Below are positions 1 through 6,895 of a stretch of 9,890 nt of DNA, piece by piece. The translations under genes were made by a program, and so were the position numbers. Under the pieces are notes generated by a model. That model searched no databases. It was not told the origin of the DNA and saw nothing but the letters and a program-made list of their open reading frames with translations. The DNA is from Kiritimatiellia bacterium. GTDB lineage: Bacteria; Verrucomicrobiota; Kiritimatiellia; RFP12; DVOR01. The stretch's first letter is position 1. Each line of letters begins with the position of its first letter. The stretch covers positions 1-9,890 of the forward strand of contig CAAGNN010000126.1 in assembly GCA_900771325.1 (NCBI GenBank). The letters are read 5' to 3'.

Positions 1-100
1 CGGGGCGGGTCGGAGGTCAACCCGGGGCGGGTCGGAGGTCAACCCGGGGCGGGTCGGAGGTCAACCCGGGGCGGGTCGGGGGTCAACCCGGGGCGGGTCG
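1..100. repeat. 22-bp G-rich tandem repeat, 4 full copies plus a partial
   Basis: Four head-to-tail 22-bp units start at 1, 23, 45 and 67, with a fifth, truncated unit from 89 to about 100. Each unit begins CGGGGCGGGTCGG and ends AGGTCAACC. Units 1-3 are identical; unit 4 differs by one base (A to G in the segment before GTCAACC). There are no unique spacers, so this is a simple tandem repeat and not a CRISPR array. The array is cut by the window start, so its true copy number is unknown. No function is evident. Confidence 0.95.
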
Positions 101-218
101 AGAGAAAGGGCGCGGCAGGGGGTGGGGCTGGTAAGCGTTGTGCAGTGGCCTGCTCCGCCAGGCCTTGGCGGGAAGGCGCGCAAGCGCATCCCCGCAGTAT
201 GTGCCTAGTGTGCCACCG

Positions 219-246
219 CCGGGGTGGAGCGCACCGCGCTCCCGAG
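219..246. repeat. Dispersed hairpin repeat, copy 1
   Basis: The 16-base string CCGGGGTGGAGCGCAC at 219-234 recurs exactly at 9855-9870. In both copies it is followed after two or three variable bases by GCTCCCGAG, then a TGC-and-G-rich tail. Here the core folds as a perfect 7-bp stem (226-232 with 236-242, three-base loop). The second copy keeps the same fold with a different loop. Two copies in non-coding DNA near opposite ends of the window suggest a dispersed intergenic element (REP- or MITE-like), but two copies cannot define its boundaries. Confidence 0.65.
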
Positions 247-252
247 GGGTGC

Positions 253-311
253 GGGGGCGAGCAGCCCCTGCAACAGCAGCCCCCGCGCAGGGGTCGGGGG
301 CGAGCGGCCCC
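253..311. repeat. Paired 16-bp hairpins with a competing alternative stem
   Basis: Two copies (253-268 and 296-311) match at 15 of 16 positions. Each folds as GGGGC, five-base loop, GCCCC. Between them, CCCCTGC at 265-271 is perfectly complementary to GCAGGGG at 287-293. That pairing would break the first hairpin, so two mutually exclusive folds exist. The element lies upstream of the predicted promoter at 354-359, so it is not in the leader of the following operon unless transcription enters from further upstream. Confidence 0.55.
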
Positions 312-319
312 GGGGTCAA

Positions 320-340
320 GCGTTTTCCGCTGGAAAATGC
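320..340. promoter_or_regulatory. Palindrome over the -35 box, candidate operator
   Basis: The arms GCGTTTTCC (320-328) and GGAAAATGC (332-340) are complementary at eight of nine positions around a three-base centre. This is an A/T-rich island in very GC-rich DNA, and it covers the predicted -35 hexamer at 331-336. A dimeric repressor bound here would block RNA polymerase, a common arrangement for efflux operons. No regulator gene lies in the window, so the binding protein is unknown. Confidence 0.45.
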
Positions 341-359
341 GACTGCGTGGGTGTATAAT
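331..359 (+). promoter_or_regulatory. Sigma70-type promoter for the exporter operon
   Basis: A perfect -10 hexamer TATAAT is at 354-359. Exactly 17 bp upstream is TGGAAA at 331-336, matching four of six -35 consensus bases. Transcription would begin near 366, giving a leader of about 34 nt before the ATG at 400. A good ribosome-binding site, GGAGG, lies at 386-390. The predicted operon runs to 6874 with no other clear promoter in its gaps. Confidence 0.7.
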
Positions 360-399
360 GGGGGGCGATTTGGGTTTATTGTAGCGGAGGCTGTAGCCG

Positions 400-1689
400 A
401 TGAAGAAGGGTATTTGCTTGATATTGGTGCTGGCGGCGCTTGGCGGCGGGGCGTGGTGGTATTGGTCGCGCCCGCAAGAGCAGGCGGCGCCGACGGCGTA
501 TAAGACCGACGAGCTGACGCGCGGGCAGGTGACGCAGACCATTCGCGCGACGGGGACGATTGAGCCGGAGGATTTGATTGACATTGGCGCGCAGATTACC
601 GGGCAGATTATGGCCTTTGGGGTCGACACCGAGGGGCGCGAGGTGGATTATTGCTCGGAGGTGAAGAAGGGGCAGCTACTCGCGCGGATTGACGACGTGA
701 CGTATAAGGCCGAGGTGACGATTGCCAAGGCGAACCTGACGACGGCGCAGGCGCAGTTAGCCGGGGCAAAGGCGGATGTGGTGCAGTTCGGCGCAAAGCT
801 GCGTCAGGCGGAGCGGGATTGGAAGCGCGCGCAGTCGTTGGGGGTGGGCGACGCGCTCTCGCAGAAGGATTACGACGCCTATCAGAGCGCCTACGAGACG
901 GCGGCGGCGAGCTTGGATGTGGGGAATGCCTCGGTGAAGCAGGCCGAGGCGGCCATCGAGCAGGCCCAGGCGCAGCTGGAGAAGGCCGAGCGGAACCTCT
1001 CGTACTGCGACATTCTCTCGACGGTCGACGGCATCATCATCGACCGGCGCGTGAATATCGGCCAGACGGTGACGGCCTCGATGAGCACGCCCTCGCTCTT
1101 CCTGGTGGCCAAGGACCTGGGAAAGATTGAGATCTGGGTGCCGGTCAACGAGGCGGACATTGGCTCGATCCAGGTGGGGCAGGCGGTGCGCTTTACGGTG
1201 GACGCCTTTGCGGGCAAGACCTTTATGGGGAAGGTCGGGCGCGTGCGGCTGAATGCGTCGATGACCTCCAACGTGGTCACCTACACGGTGGAGGTGACCA
1301 CCGAAAACCCCGGGAACCTGCTGCTGCCCTACCTGACGGCGAATGTCTCCTTCATTCTGGCCGAGTCGCCGGCAGAGTCGCTCTTGGTGCCGGTGACGGC
1401 ACTGCGCTGGCGGCCGGAGGGGTGGCAGGAGCCGGCCGAGCTCGCGGGCAAGGATTACCTCTTTGTGCAGGACGAGGCAGGCAAGCCCGTGGCGATGGCG
1501 GTCCAGGCCGGGGTGAGCGACGATGTGCACACGGCTATCCTCTGCGAGGAGTTGGACGCGGGTGACACGGTGATTACTGGCACGTTGACGGCCATCGAGG
1601 TGCAGCAAGCCTCCGCCGCCGGCGAAAATCCCTTTATGCCCAAGCCGCCAAAGTGGGGCAAGAAGAACAATCCCCCGCCCCGGCCCTAA
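400..1689 (+). CDS. MacA/HlyD-family periplasmic adaptor subunit of an ABC exporter
   Basis: This 429-residue protein is probably the membrane-fusion adaptor that couples the inner-membrane transporter encoded by the next two genes to an outer-membrane channel. Residues about 4-22 form one N-terminal membrane anchor, so the rest should be periplasmic. The first lipoyl half begins near IDIGAQITGQI (60-70) and ends at VKKGQLLARID (88-98). A long Ala/Gln/Glu-rich alpha-helical hairpin spans about 100-200, the second lipoyl half about 203-236, and a beta-barrel about 240-320, followed by a membrane-proximal domain. A short insertion with Cys85 separates the first lipoyl strand from VKKGQ. The tail (about 409-429) is rich in Pro and Lys. 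GGAGG at 386-390, nine bases before the ATG, supports this start. The family call is firm; the exported substrate is unknown. Confidence 0.92.
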   Translation: MKKGICLILVLAALGGGAWWYWSRPQEQAAPTAYKTDELTRGQVTQTIRATGTIEPEDLIDIGAQITGQIMAFGVDTEGREVDYCSEVKKGQLLARIDDVTYKAEVTIAKANLTTAQAQLAGAKADVVQFGAKLRQAERDWKRAQSLGVGDALSQKDYDAYQSAYETAAASLDVGNASVKQAEAAIEQAQAQLEKAERNLSYCDILSTVDGIIIDRRVNIGQTVTASMSTPSLFLVAKDLGKIEIWVPVNEADIGSIQVGQAVRFTVDAFAGKTFMGKVGRVRLNASMTSNVVTYTVEVTTENPGNLLLPYLTANVSFILAESPAESLLVPVTALRWRPEGWQEPAELAGKDYLFVQDEAGKPVAMAVQAGVSDDVHTAILCEELDAGDTVITGTLTAIEVQQASAAGENPFMPKPPKWGKKNNPPPRP

Positions 1690-1701
1690 GGGAGAGACGC
1701 G

Positions 1702-2445
1702 ATGACCACGCCCTCCCCCACCCCCTCTCCCGGCCCGAACGCCCCCGGGCGCGTGCTGATTGAACTCAAGGACCTGCGCAAGACCTATCGGCTCGGGGAC
1801 GTGGATGTGCCGGTGCTCAAGGGCATCAATATGGTCATCCGCGAGGGGACGCTGTTGGCGCTGATGGGGCCCTCGGGCGGCGGCAAGTCCACCCTGATGA
1901 ATATTCTCGGCTTTCTGGACACCTCCTCGGGCGGACAATACCTGCTCGACGGGCGCGATGTGACGACCCTCTCGGCCAACGCGCGCGCCGACCTGCGCAA
2001 TGAGCGCATCGGCTTCGTCTTCCAGAACTTCAACCTCCTAGCGCGCACCTCGGCGTTGAAGAACGTGTTGATGCCCCTGGAGTATGCCCGCAACCGCAAA
2101 AGCGCCCGCGAGGAGCGCGCCTGGGCCGAGCACCTGCTCACGCGCGTTGGGTTGGGCGAGCGGATGGAGCACCAGCCCTCGCAGATGTCCGGCGGGCAGC
2201 AGCAGCGCGTGGCCATTGCCCGGGCGCTGGTCAACCGACCCAAGATTCTCTTTGCCGATGAGCCGACCGGGAACCTCGACTCCAAGACCTCCGAGGAGGT
2301 GCTGCGGATGTTCCAGGAACTCAACGAGCAGGAGGGGATTACCATCGTGCTCGTCACCCACTCGCCGGAGGTCGGGGCCTTTGCCAAGGAGGCCTATCAC
2401 ATCAAGGATGGTCTGGTGGTGGGCGGCACCTACAACGAGCGGTAA
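1702..2445 (+). CDS. MacB/LolD-type ABC transporter ATP-binding protein
   Basis: This 247-residue cytoplasmic ATPase should power the adjacent permease. All nucleotide-binding motifs are intact: Walker A GPSGGGKST (56-64), Q-loop Gln108, signature MSGGQ (162-166), Walker B ILFADEP (182-188) with catalytic Glu187, D-loop (NLDSKT) and switch His220. The NLLARTSALKNVLMPLEY region after the Q-loop is typical of the MacB/LolD/FtsE-like class that moves substrates by mechanotransmission. The first 17 residues are a Pro/Ser-rich extension before the fold begins. GGGAG at 1690-1694, seven bases before the ATG, and a 12-bp gap from the adaptor gene support co-translation. In E. coli MacB this domain is fused to the permease; here it is separate, as in Bacillus YknXYZ. 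Confidence 0.95.
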   Translation: MTTPSPTPSPGPNAPGRVLIELKDLRKTYRLGDVDVPVLKGINMVIREGTLLALMGPSGGGKSTLMNILGFLDTSSGGQYLLDGRDVTTLSANARADLRNERIGFVFQNFNLLARTSALKNVLMPLEYARNRKSAREERAWAEHLLTRVGLGERMEHQPSQMSGGQQQRVAIARALVNRPKILFADEPTGNLDSKTSEEVLRMFQELNEQEGITIVLVTHSPEVGAFAKEAYHIKDGLVVGGTYNER

Positions 2446-2461
2446 GGGAAGGGAGAAGCCG

Positions 2462-3829
2462 ATGATCAAGCAAATCCTCGCGGCCTTCGTTTCGCTCAAG
2501 CGCAATATCCTGCGCTCGCTCCTGACGATGTTGGGCATCGTCATCGGCGTGGCGGTGGTCATCACGATGATGGAGATCGGCGCGGGGGCCTCGCAGTCCA
2601 TCAAGCGCTCCATCTCGAATATGGGCACCAATGTGATGATGATCTGGCCCTCGGCCGTCAAGACCGCCGGGATTAGCTCGGGCTCGGGCGGCACGGTCAC
2701 GCTCACGGAGGAGGACTGCAAGGCCATCGCCGCCGAGTGCCGCTCGGTCGAGGCCGTCACCCCCTCGCTCTCGCGCCGCGGCATTCAGGCCATCGCCGGC
2801 AACCGCAACTGGACCCCCTTCACGGTCTACTCGGGCAACGAGGACTACTTCACCGTGCAGTCGTGGGGCGACCCGGTGAGCGGGCGCTACTTCACCAAGC
2901 GCGAGGTGGATGTGGCCGCGTGCGTCTGCGTGATTGGGCAGACGGTCAAGGAGCAGCTCTTCCCGGGGCAGGAGGCGGTGGGGCAAGACCTGCGGCTGAA
3001 CAACGTCCTCTTCCGCATTATCGGCGTGCTGCCGCGCAAGGGGGCCAATATGATGGGGATGGACCAGGACGACACGGTCATCGTGCCCTGGAAGACGATG
3101 CGCAACCGCCTCTCGCGCTCGGGCTCCTCGGCCACCGGCGCCTCGGGCTCCACCTCGTCCACCTCCACCACCTCCTCGACTAGCGACGTCTACCCCGAGA
3201 GCTCCACCTCCACCTATCCGGCGCGCGACTCGGTCCAGGCGCAGAACTATCCCCTGCCCGTGCGCTTCAACAACGTCGACCAAATCACCGTCTCGGCCAA
3301 GACCCCCGAGCAGGTGCCCGACGCGATGGCGCAGATCTGCGAGGTCCTCCGCCGCCGCCACAACATCGGCCCGGGAATGGAGGACGACTTCTCTATCCGC
3401 GATATGTCCGAGATGCTCAAGACGATGACCGCCACCAGCGGGCTGATGACCACCCTGCTACTGATTGTGGCGATGCTCTCGCTCGTGGTCGGCGGCGTGG
3501 GGATTATGAACATTATGCTCGTGAGCGTGACCGAGCGCACGCGCGAGATTGGGCTGCGGATGGCCGTCGGCGCGCGCGGCAGCCGGATCCTCTCGCAGTT
3601 CCTCACCGAGTCGGTCCTCCTCTGCATTCTGGGCGGGCTGGTGGGGATTGGCGTGGGGCGCTGCGCCTCGTTGGTGATTGCGCAGGTGCTCCGCTGGCCG
3701 GTGCAGGTTTCGCTCAACGCCATTCTCATCTCGGCAGGGATCTCGGCGGTCATTGGCGTGGCCTTCGGCTTCTACCCGGCCTGGCGCGCCAGCCGCCTCA
3801 ACCCCATCGACGCCCTGCGCCACGAGTAA
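2462..3829 (+). CDS. MacB/FtsX-family ABC permease with a Ser/Thr-rich periplasmic insertion
   Basis: This 455-residue inner-membrane permease partners the preceding ATPase. Four membrane helices lie at about 18-37, 329-353, 382-407 and 417-438. The large periplasmic domain sits between the first two, the MacB topology. Family hallmarks are LLTMLGIVIGVAVVI in helix 1, GVGIMNIMLVSVTERTREIG (345-364) and the C-terminal FYPAWRASRLNPIDALRHE. Residues about 217-252 are a low-complexity Ser/Thr/Gly tract inside the periplasmic domain. The frame is open back to 2084, but that part overlaps the ATPase gene and has no permease-like content. The ATG at 2462, with GGGAGA at 2451-2456 upstream and a 16-bp gap from the previous stop, is the sensible start. 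It likely functions as a homodimer in a tripartite pump; its substrate cannot be read from sequence. Confidence 0.93.
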   Translation: MIKQILAAFVSLKRNILRSLLTMLGIVIGVAVVITMMEIGAGASQSIKRSISNMGTNVMMIWPSAVKTAGISSGSGGTVTLTEEDCKAIAAECRSVEAVTPSLSRRGIQAIAGNRNWTPFTVYSGNEDYFTVQSWGDPVSGRYFTKREVDVAACVCVIGQTVKEQLFPGQEAVGQDLRLNNVLFRIIGVLPRKGANMMGMDQDDTVIVPWKTMRNRLSRSGSSATGASGSTSSTSTTSSTSDVYPESSTSTYPARDSVQAQNYPLPVRFNNVDQITVSAKTPEQVPDAMAQICEVLRRRHNIGPGMEDDFSIRDMSEMLKTMTATSGLMTTLLLIVAMLSLVVGGVGIMNIMLVSVTERTREIGLRMAVGARGSRILSQFLTESVLLCILGGLVGIGVGRCASLVIAQVLRWPVQVSLNAILISAGISAVIGVAFGFYPAWRASRLNPIDALRHE

Positions 3830-3844
3830 CGCCCGGAGCCGCCC

Positions 3845-4234
3845 ATGTCTGAGACCGAGACCACCCTCCTCGCCGCCGCGCGCAAGGCCGCGCTCAACGC
3901 CTACGCGCCCTACTCGCACTTTCGCGTCGGGGCCGCGCTCCTGGGCGAGGATGGCCACATCTATACCGGCTGCAACGTGGAGAACGCCTCCTATGGCCTC
4001 ACCGTCTGCGCCGAGCGCAACGCCTTCTTCCACGCCATCGCCGAGGGTTGCCGCCGCTTCACGGCCTTGGCCCTGGCGGCCGAGCGCCCGGTGCCGCCCT
4101 GCGGTGCCTGCCGGCAGGTCCTCGCCGAGCTCTGTCCGCCCACGATGCCCATCTACCTCGGCTCGCTCGACGTGGCAGCAGGGTGCACCCGCACCACCCT
4201 CGGGGCCCTCTTTCCCGACCCCTTTGCCCTCTAA
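3845..4234 (+). CDS. cdd: Cytidine deaminase
   Basis: This 129-residue cytosolic enzyme should deaminate cytidine and deoxycytidine to uridine and deoxyuridine in pyrimidine salvage. The short form is the homotetrameric type (compare about 136 residues in Bacillus subtilis), not the long dimeric E. coli type. The zinc site is complete: Cys55 and catalytic Glu57 in CAERNA, then Cys86 and Cys89 in PCGACRQ. The nucleoside-binding NVENAS motif (44-49) and the early PYSHFRVGAAL block are intact. GGAG at 3835-3838, six bases before the ATG, and a 15-bp gap from the permease stop support a place in the operon. The link to the exporter may be only transcriptional. Confidence 0.96.
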   Translation: MSETETTLLAAARKAALNAYAPYSHFRVGAALLGEDGHIYTGCNVENASYGLTVCAERNAFFHAIAEGCRRFTALALAAERPVPPCGACRQVLAELCPPTMPIYLGSLDVAAGCTRTTLGALFPDPFAL

Positions 4235-4271
4235 CGCGCCCCGTGCGCATCTCTCGAAAGGAACTCAACCG

Positions 4272-4772
4272 ATGAAAACCTGGCTCATGTTGCTCAGCTG
4301 TCTGCTCCTCACCGCCGGCGCGTTCGCCGCCGAAGGCGAAAAAGGCTTCGCCCCCTCCACCGTCCCCACGCCCAAGGGCTGCGAGCAGATCAAGGTGGTC
4401 AAGCCCAAGGGCGAACACGACTTGGCCAAGGCCATCGCCAAGGCCAAGGCCGAGCAGAAGTTCCTCCTCGTCCAGTATGGCCGCGAAAACTGCACCAACT
4501 GCCAGAAGGTTTGGAATATGCTTGGCGATGGGCGCATCAAGATGCCCGCGGACTTCCTCTATGCCGACACCTCCTGCGATGATGCCGAGACGCGCGCGGT
4601 CTTTGAGGAGACCTTCTTTGTGGAGGACGACGGCCGCTACTATCCCTACATCGTGGTGATGGGCCCGGATGGCGTCCAGCTGGCCTTCAAGTCCGGCCTC
4701 GGCACGCCCGAAGTCTACAACGCCCTCTTTCAGAAGGCGCGCGCCGAGTACTTCCAGCTGCAGCAGCCTTGA
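4272..4772 (+). CDS. Exported thioredoxin-like protein with a CTNC motif
   Basis: This 166-residue protein has a signal peptide (about 1-19, probable cleavage after AFA), so it should act outside the cytoplasm. It carries a thioredoxin-fold region with a CxxC pair, CTNC at 74-77, after FLLVQYGREN. A later YPYIVVMGPDG segment (124-134) supplies the expected cis-proline (Pro125) and a strand-turn. The canonical WCGPC is not kept: Trp-Cys is replaced by Asn-Cys. It resembles the short thioredoxin_7-like family more than TlpA or DsbA, so substrate and direction (oxidant or reductant) are uncertain. The frame opens at 3678 but overlaps the permease and cdd genes there. The ATG at 4272, with AAAGGAA at 4257-4263 and an immediate signal peptide, is the start. 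A Cys at residue 10 is too early for a convincing lipobox. Confidence 0.85.
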   Translation: MKTWLMLLSCLLLTAGAFAAEGEKGFAPSTVPTPKGCEQIKVVKPKGEHDLAKAIAKAKAEQKFLLVQYGRENCTNCQKVWNMLGDGRIKMPADFLYADTSCDDAETRAVFEETFFVEDDGRYYPYIVVMGPDGVQLAFKSGLGTPEVYNALFQKARAEYFQLQQP

Positions 4773-6874
4773 GCGATCCGCTCCTCGACGCACTGCAGCG
4801 CTGGTTCGGCTTCGGGGCATTCCGCCCCGGGCAGGAGCAGGTCATCCGCCGCGTCCTGGCCGGGGGCGACGCGCTCTTGGTGATGCCCACCGGCTCGGGC
4901 AAGAGCCTCTGCTTCCAGCTCCCGGCGCTGATGATGGAGGGCTGCACCCTCGTCGTCTCCCCGCTCATCGCGTTGATGAAAGACCAGGTGGATGCCCTCG
5001 TCGCCCGCCACATTCCGGCCACCTTCCTCAACTCCACCCTCTCCACCGAGGAGACCACCCGCCGTCTGGCCGGGCTGCGGATGGGCCGCTACAAGCTTGT
5101 CTATGTGGCCCCCGAGCGCTTCCGCAACCCGCGCTTCCTCGAGGCTTTCCGCGCCGCCCCCCTGGCGATGCTCGCGGTTGATGAAGCCCACTGTATCAGT
5201 ACCTGGGGCCACGACTTTCGCCCCGACTACCTGCACTTGGGCGAAGTGGTCTCCACCTTGCCCCCAGCCGTCCGCCTCATCGCCGTCACCGCCACCGCCA
5301 CCGATGCCGTCCGCCGCGACATTGCCGCCCATCTGCGCCTAGGCCAGGGCGGCCGCCCCGAGCCGGCCATCGTCGTCACCGGCTTCGAGCGCCCCAACCT
5401 CTCGCTCAATGTCACCCGCGTGCGCACCCACGGCGAGAAGCTCGAGCGCTGCCTGCAAGTCATCGAGTTCTTCCGCACCGGCATCCTCTACTGCGCCACG
5501 CGTAAGATGGTCGAGCGCGTCCGCGGCCTGCTCGCGGAAAACGGCATCAAGGCCCTGGCCTACAGCGGCGGGATGGCCGACGACGAGCGCAGCCGCGTCC
5601 AGGAGGCCTTTATGCGCGGCGAGGCGCCTGTGGTGGTGGCCACGAACGCCTTCGGGATGGGGGTCGACCGCCAGGACATCCGCTTCGTCATCCACTGGGA
5701 CGTGCCCGGCAGCCTGGAGGCCTACTACCAAGAGGTCGGCCGCGCCGGGCGCGATGGCCACTACGCCTGGTGCGAACTCCTCTTCAACTACGCCGACGTC
5801 CGCACCCAAGAGTTCTTCATCGCCAGCACCAACCCGCCCCCCGGCCACGTCTACGAGCTCTACGCCGCCATCCGCAACGCCTGCGCCCAAGGCGAGCACG
5901 GCGAAGCCAGCCACGACCCCGAGGGCTGGGCCGAACTCGCCGGCCTCTCCTCGGCCACCTCCGTACGCAACCTCTTCGCCCTCTTCGAGCGCCACGGCCT
6001 CATTGCCCGCCGCCGCCAGGTCGGCTCCCCCTACTCCATCATCTCCGTTCCCCAAGAGCCCGACCGAACCGCCCTCGAGCGCATCTGCGCCGGACTCCAA
6101 CGCAAGGAGGAGGCCGACCGCGAACGCCTGCGCGAAATGCTCGGCTATGTCGATGCCCGCGTCTGCCGCCACCGCTTCCTCCTCGCCTACTTCGGCGAAG
6201 AGACCTCCGCCCTCCCCAAGCGCTGCGCCAAGTGCGACCATTGCCACCCCCTCGCCGCCCTCCCCCCGCGCGTCCCCCCCTCCGCCGCCGCACTCCTGCG
6301 CCTACGCAAGGAGCTCTCCTGCATCGCCCGAATGCACGGCCGCGGCGACTATCCCCTCGCCGCCACCATCCTCCGCGGCACCGCCTCCGCCCCCTGGACC
6401 GACCTCTCCACCTTCGGCCTCCTCGCCGAGCAATCCCTCGACGCCATCCTCCACGACCTTGAAGCCCTCGAAATGGATGGCTACCTCGCCGGTATGACCC
6501 TCACCCCCGCCGGCTACGACCTCGTCTTCGCCAAGGCTGACCCCACCCCCATCGCCACCTTCCGCGCCCGCCCCAAGAAGTCCGACGCCCCCAGCCGCTT
6601 CCCCGACCCCTCCGGCGAGCCCCCGCCCTCCCGCCAACGCACCCGCCCCGCCGAAGGCGGCCTCGCCACCGCCCTCCGCCACTGGGTCCGCGAGGAAGCC
6701 GACCGCCGCGGCCTGCCCACCTACATGGTCCTTAACAACAAAACCATCGCCGAACTCGCCCGCAAACGCCCCACCACCCCCGCCGAACTCGAACTCATCC
6801 CCGGCCTCGGCGACCGCAAACTCGCCAAATACGGCGACGCCCTCCTCGACCTCATCGAAGCCTTTGAGGAGTAG
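4769..6874 (+). CDS. recQ: ATP-dependent DNA helicase RecQ
   Basis: This 701-residue 3'-to-5' superfamily 2 helicase acts in recombination and repair of stalled forks. FGFGAFRPGQEQVI (13-26) is motif 0, TGSGKS (41-46) Walker A, DEAH (138-141) Walker B, VTATAT (173-178) motif III, and QEVGRAGRDG (321-330) motif VI with the arginine finger. The RecQ zinc site has Cys466, Cys486, Cys489 and Cys492. A winged-helix region (about 500-590) and a Pro/Arg-rich linker (about 592-630) lead to a C-terminal HRDC domain (about 632-701). It is longer than E. coli RecQ (about 609), mainly in the linker. The start is TTG at 4769, overlapping the thioredoxin-like gene's TGA by four bases. No good Shine-Dalgarno is visible, so translation is probably coupled to the upstream gene. 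The short lead to motif 0 fits the family. Confidence 0.95.
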   Translation: MSDPLLDALQRWFGFGAFRPGQEQVIRRVLAGGDALLVMPTGSGKSLCFQLPALMMEGCTLVVSPLIALMKDQVDALVARHIPATFLNSTLSTEETTRRLAGLRMGRYKLVYVAPERFRNPRFLEAFRAAPLAMLAVDEAHCISTWGHDFRPDYLHLGEVVSTLPPAVRLIAVTATATDAVRRDIAAHLRLGQGGRPEPAIVVTGFERPNLSLNVTRVRTHGEKLERCLQVIEFFRTGILYCATRKMVERVRGLLAENGIKALAYSGGMADDERSRVQEAFMRGEAPVVVATNAFGMGVDRQDIRFVIHWDVPGSLEAYYQEVGRAGRDGHYAWCELLFNYADVRTQEFFIASTNPPPGHVYELYAAIRNACAQGEHGEASHDPEGWAELAGLSSATSVRNLFALFERHGLIARRRQVGSPYSIISVPQEPDRTALERICAGLQRKEEADRERLREMLGYVDARVCRHRFLLAYFGEETSALPKRCAKCDHCHPLAALPPRVPPSAAALLRLRKELSCIARMHGRGDYPLAATILRGTASAPWTDLSTFGLLAEQSLDAILHDLEALEMDGYLAGMTLTPAGYDLVFAKADPTPIATFRARPKKSDAPSRFPDPSGEPPPSRQRTRPAEGGLATALRHWVREEADRRGLPTYMVLNNKTIAELARKRPTTPAELELIPGLGDRKLAKYGDALLDLIEAFEE

Positions 6875-6895
6875 TGGTTAGCGCGTGCCCCCAAA

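Larger units (their letters stand above)
101..319. other. Non-coding, hairpin-rich intergenic region
   Basis: I see no convincing gene here; the open frames on both strands are low-complexity by-products of high GC. The region is dense in short inverted repeats. Arms 147-152/159-164 (GGCCTG/CAGGCC) overlap arms 155-160/166-171 (CCGCCA/TGGCGG), so only one of these two hairpins can form at a time. A 7-bp stem lies at 226-232/236-242 (GGAGCGC/GCGCTCC). Two near-identical hairpins are at 253-268 and 296-311. None is followed by a T-run, so none is a textbook intrinsic terminator. The region could hold the 3' end of an upstream transcript. Confidence 0.6.

Noticed and set aside
1..100. CRISPR array
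   Set aside because: The 22-bp units are directly adjacent with no unique spacers and no cas genes nearby.
138..503. Possible small gene in the upstream intergenic region
   Set aside because: The frame overlaps the adaptor start, runs through hairpin repeats and the promoter, and has low-complexity Ala/Gly/Arg composition.
757..1938. 393-codon minus-strand open frame opposite the adaptor gene
   Set aside because: It is His/Arg/Gly-rich antisense of the adaptor and ATPase genes with no recognisable domain.
2084..2461. N-terminal extension of the permease
   Set aside because: It overlaps the ATPase gene in another frame and encodes Arg/Ser/Pro-rich noise; the family N-terminus begins at 2462.
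3678..4271. N-terminal extension of the thioredoxin-like protein
   Set aside because: It overlaps the permease and cdd genes; a signal peptide and ribosome-binding site place the start at 4272.
4299..4301. Lipoprotein signal in the thioredoxin-like protein
   Set aside because: The Cys at residue 10 is too close to the N-terminus for a lipobox, while a normal signal peptidase I site follows at about residue 19.
5339..6247. 302-codon minus-strand open frame opposite recQ
   Set aside because: Its repetitive Gly/Ala/Val/Glu composition is what recQ antisense would give; recQ itself has every helicase motif.
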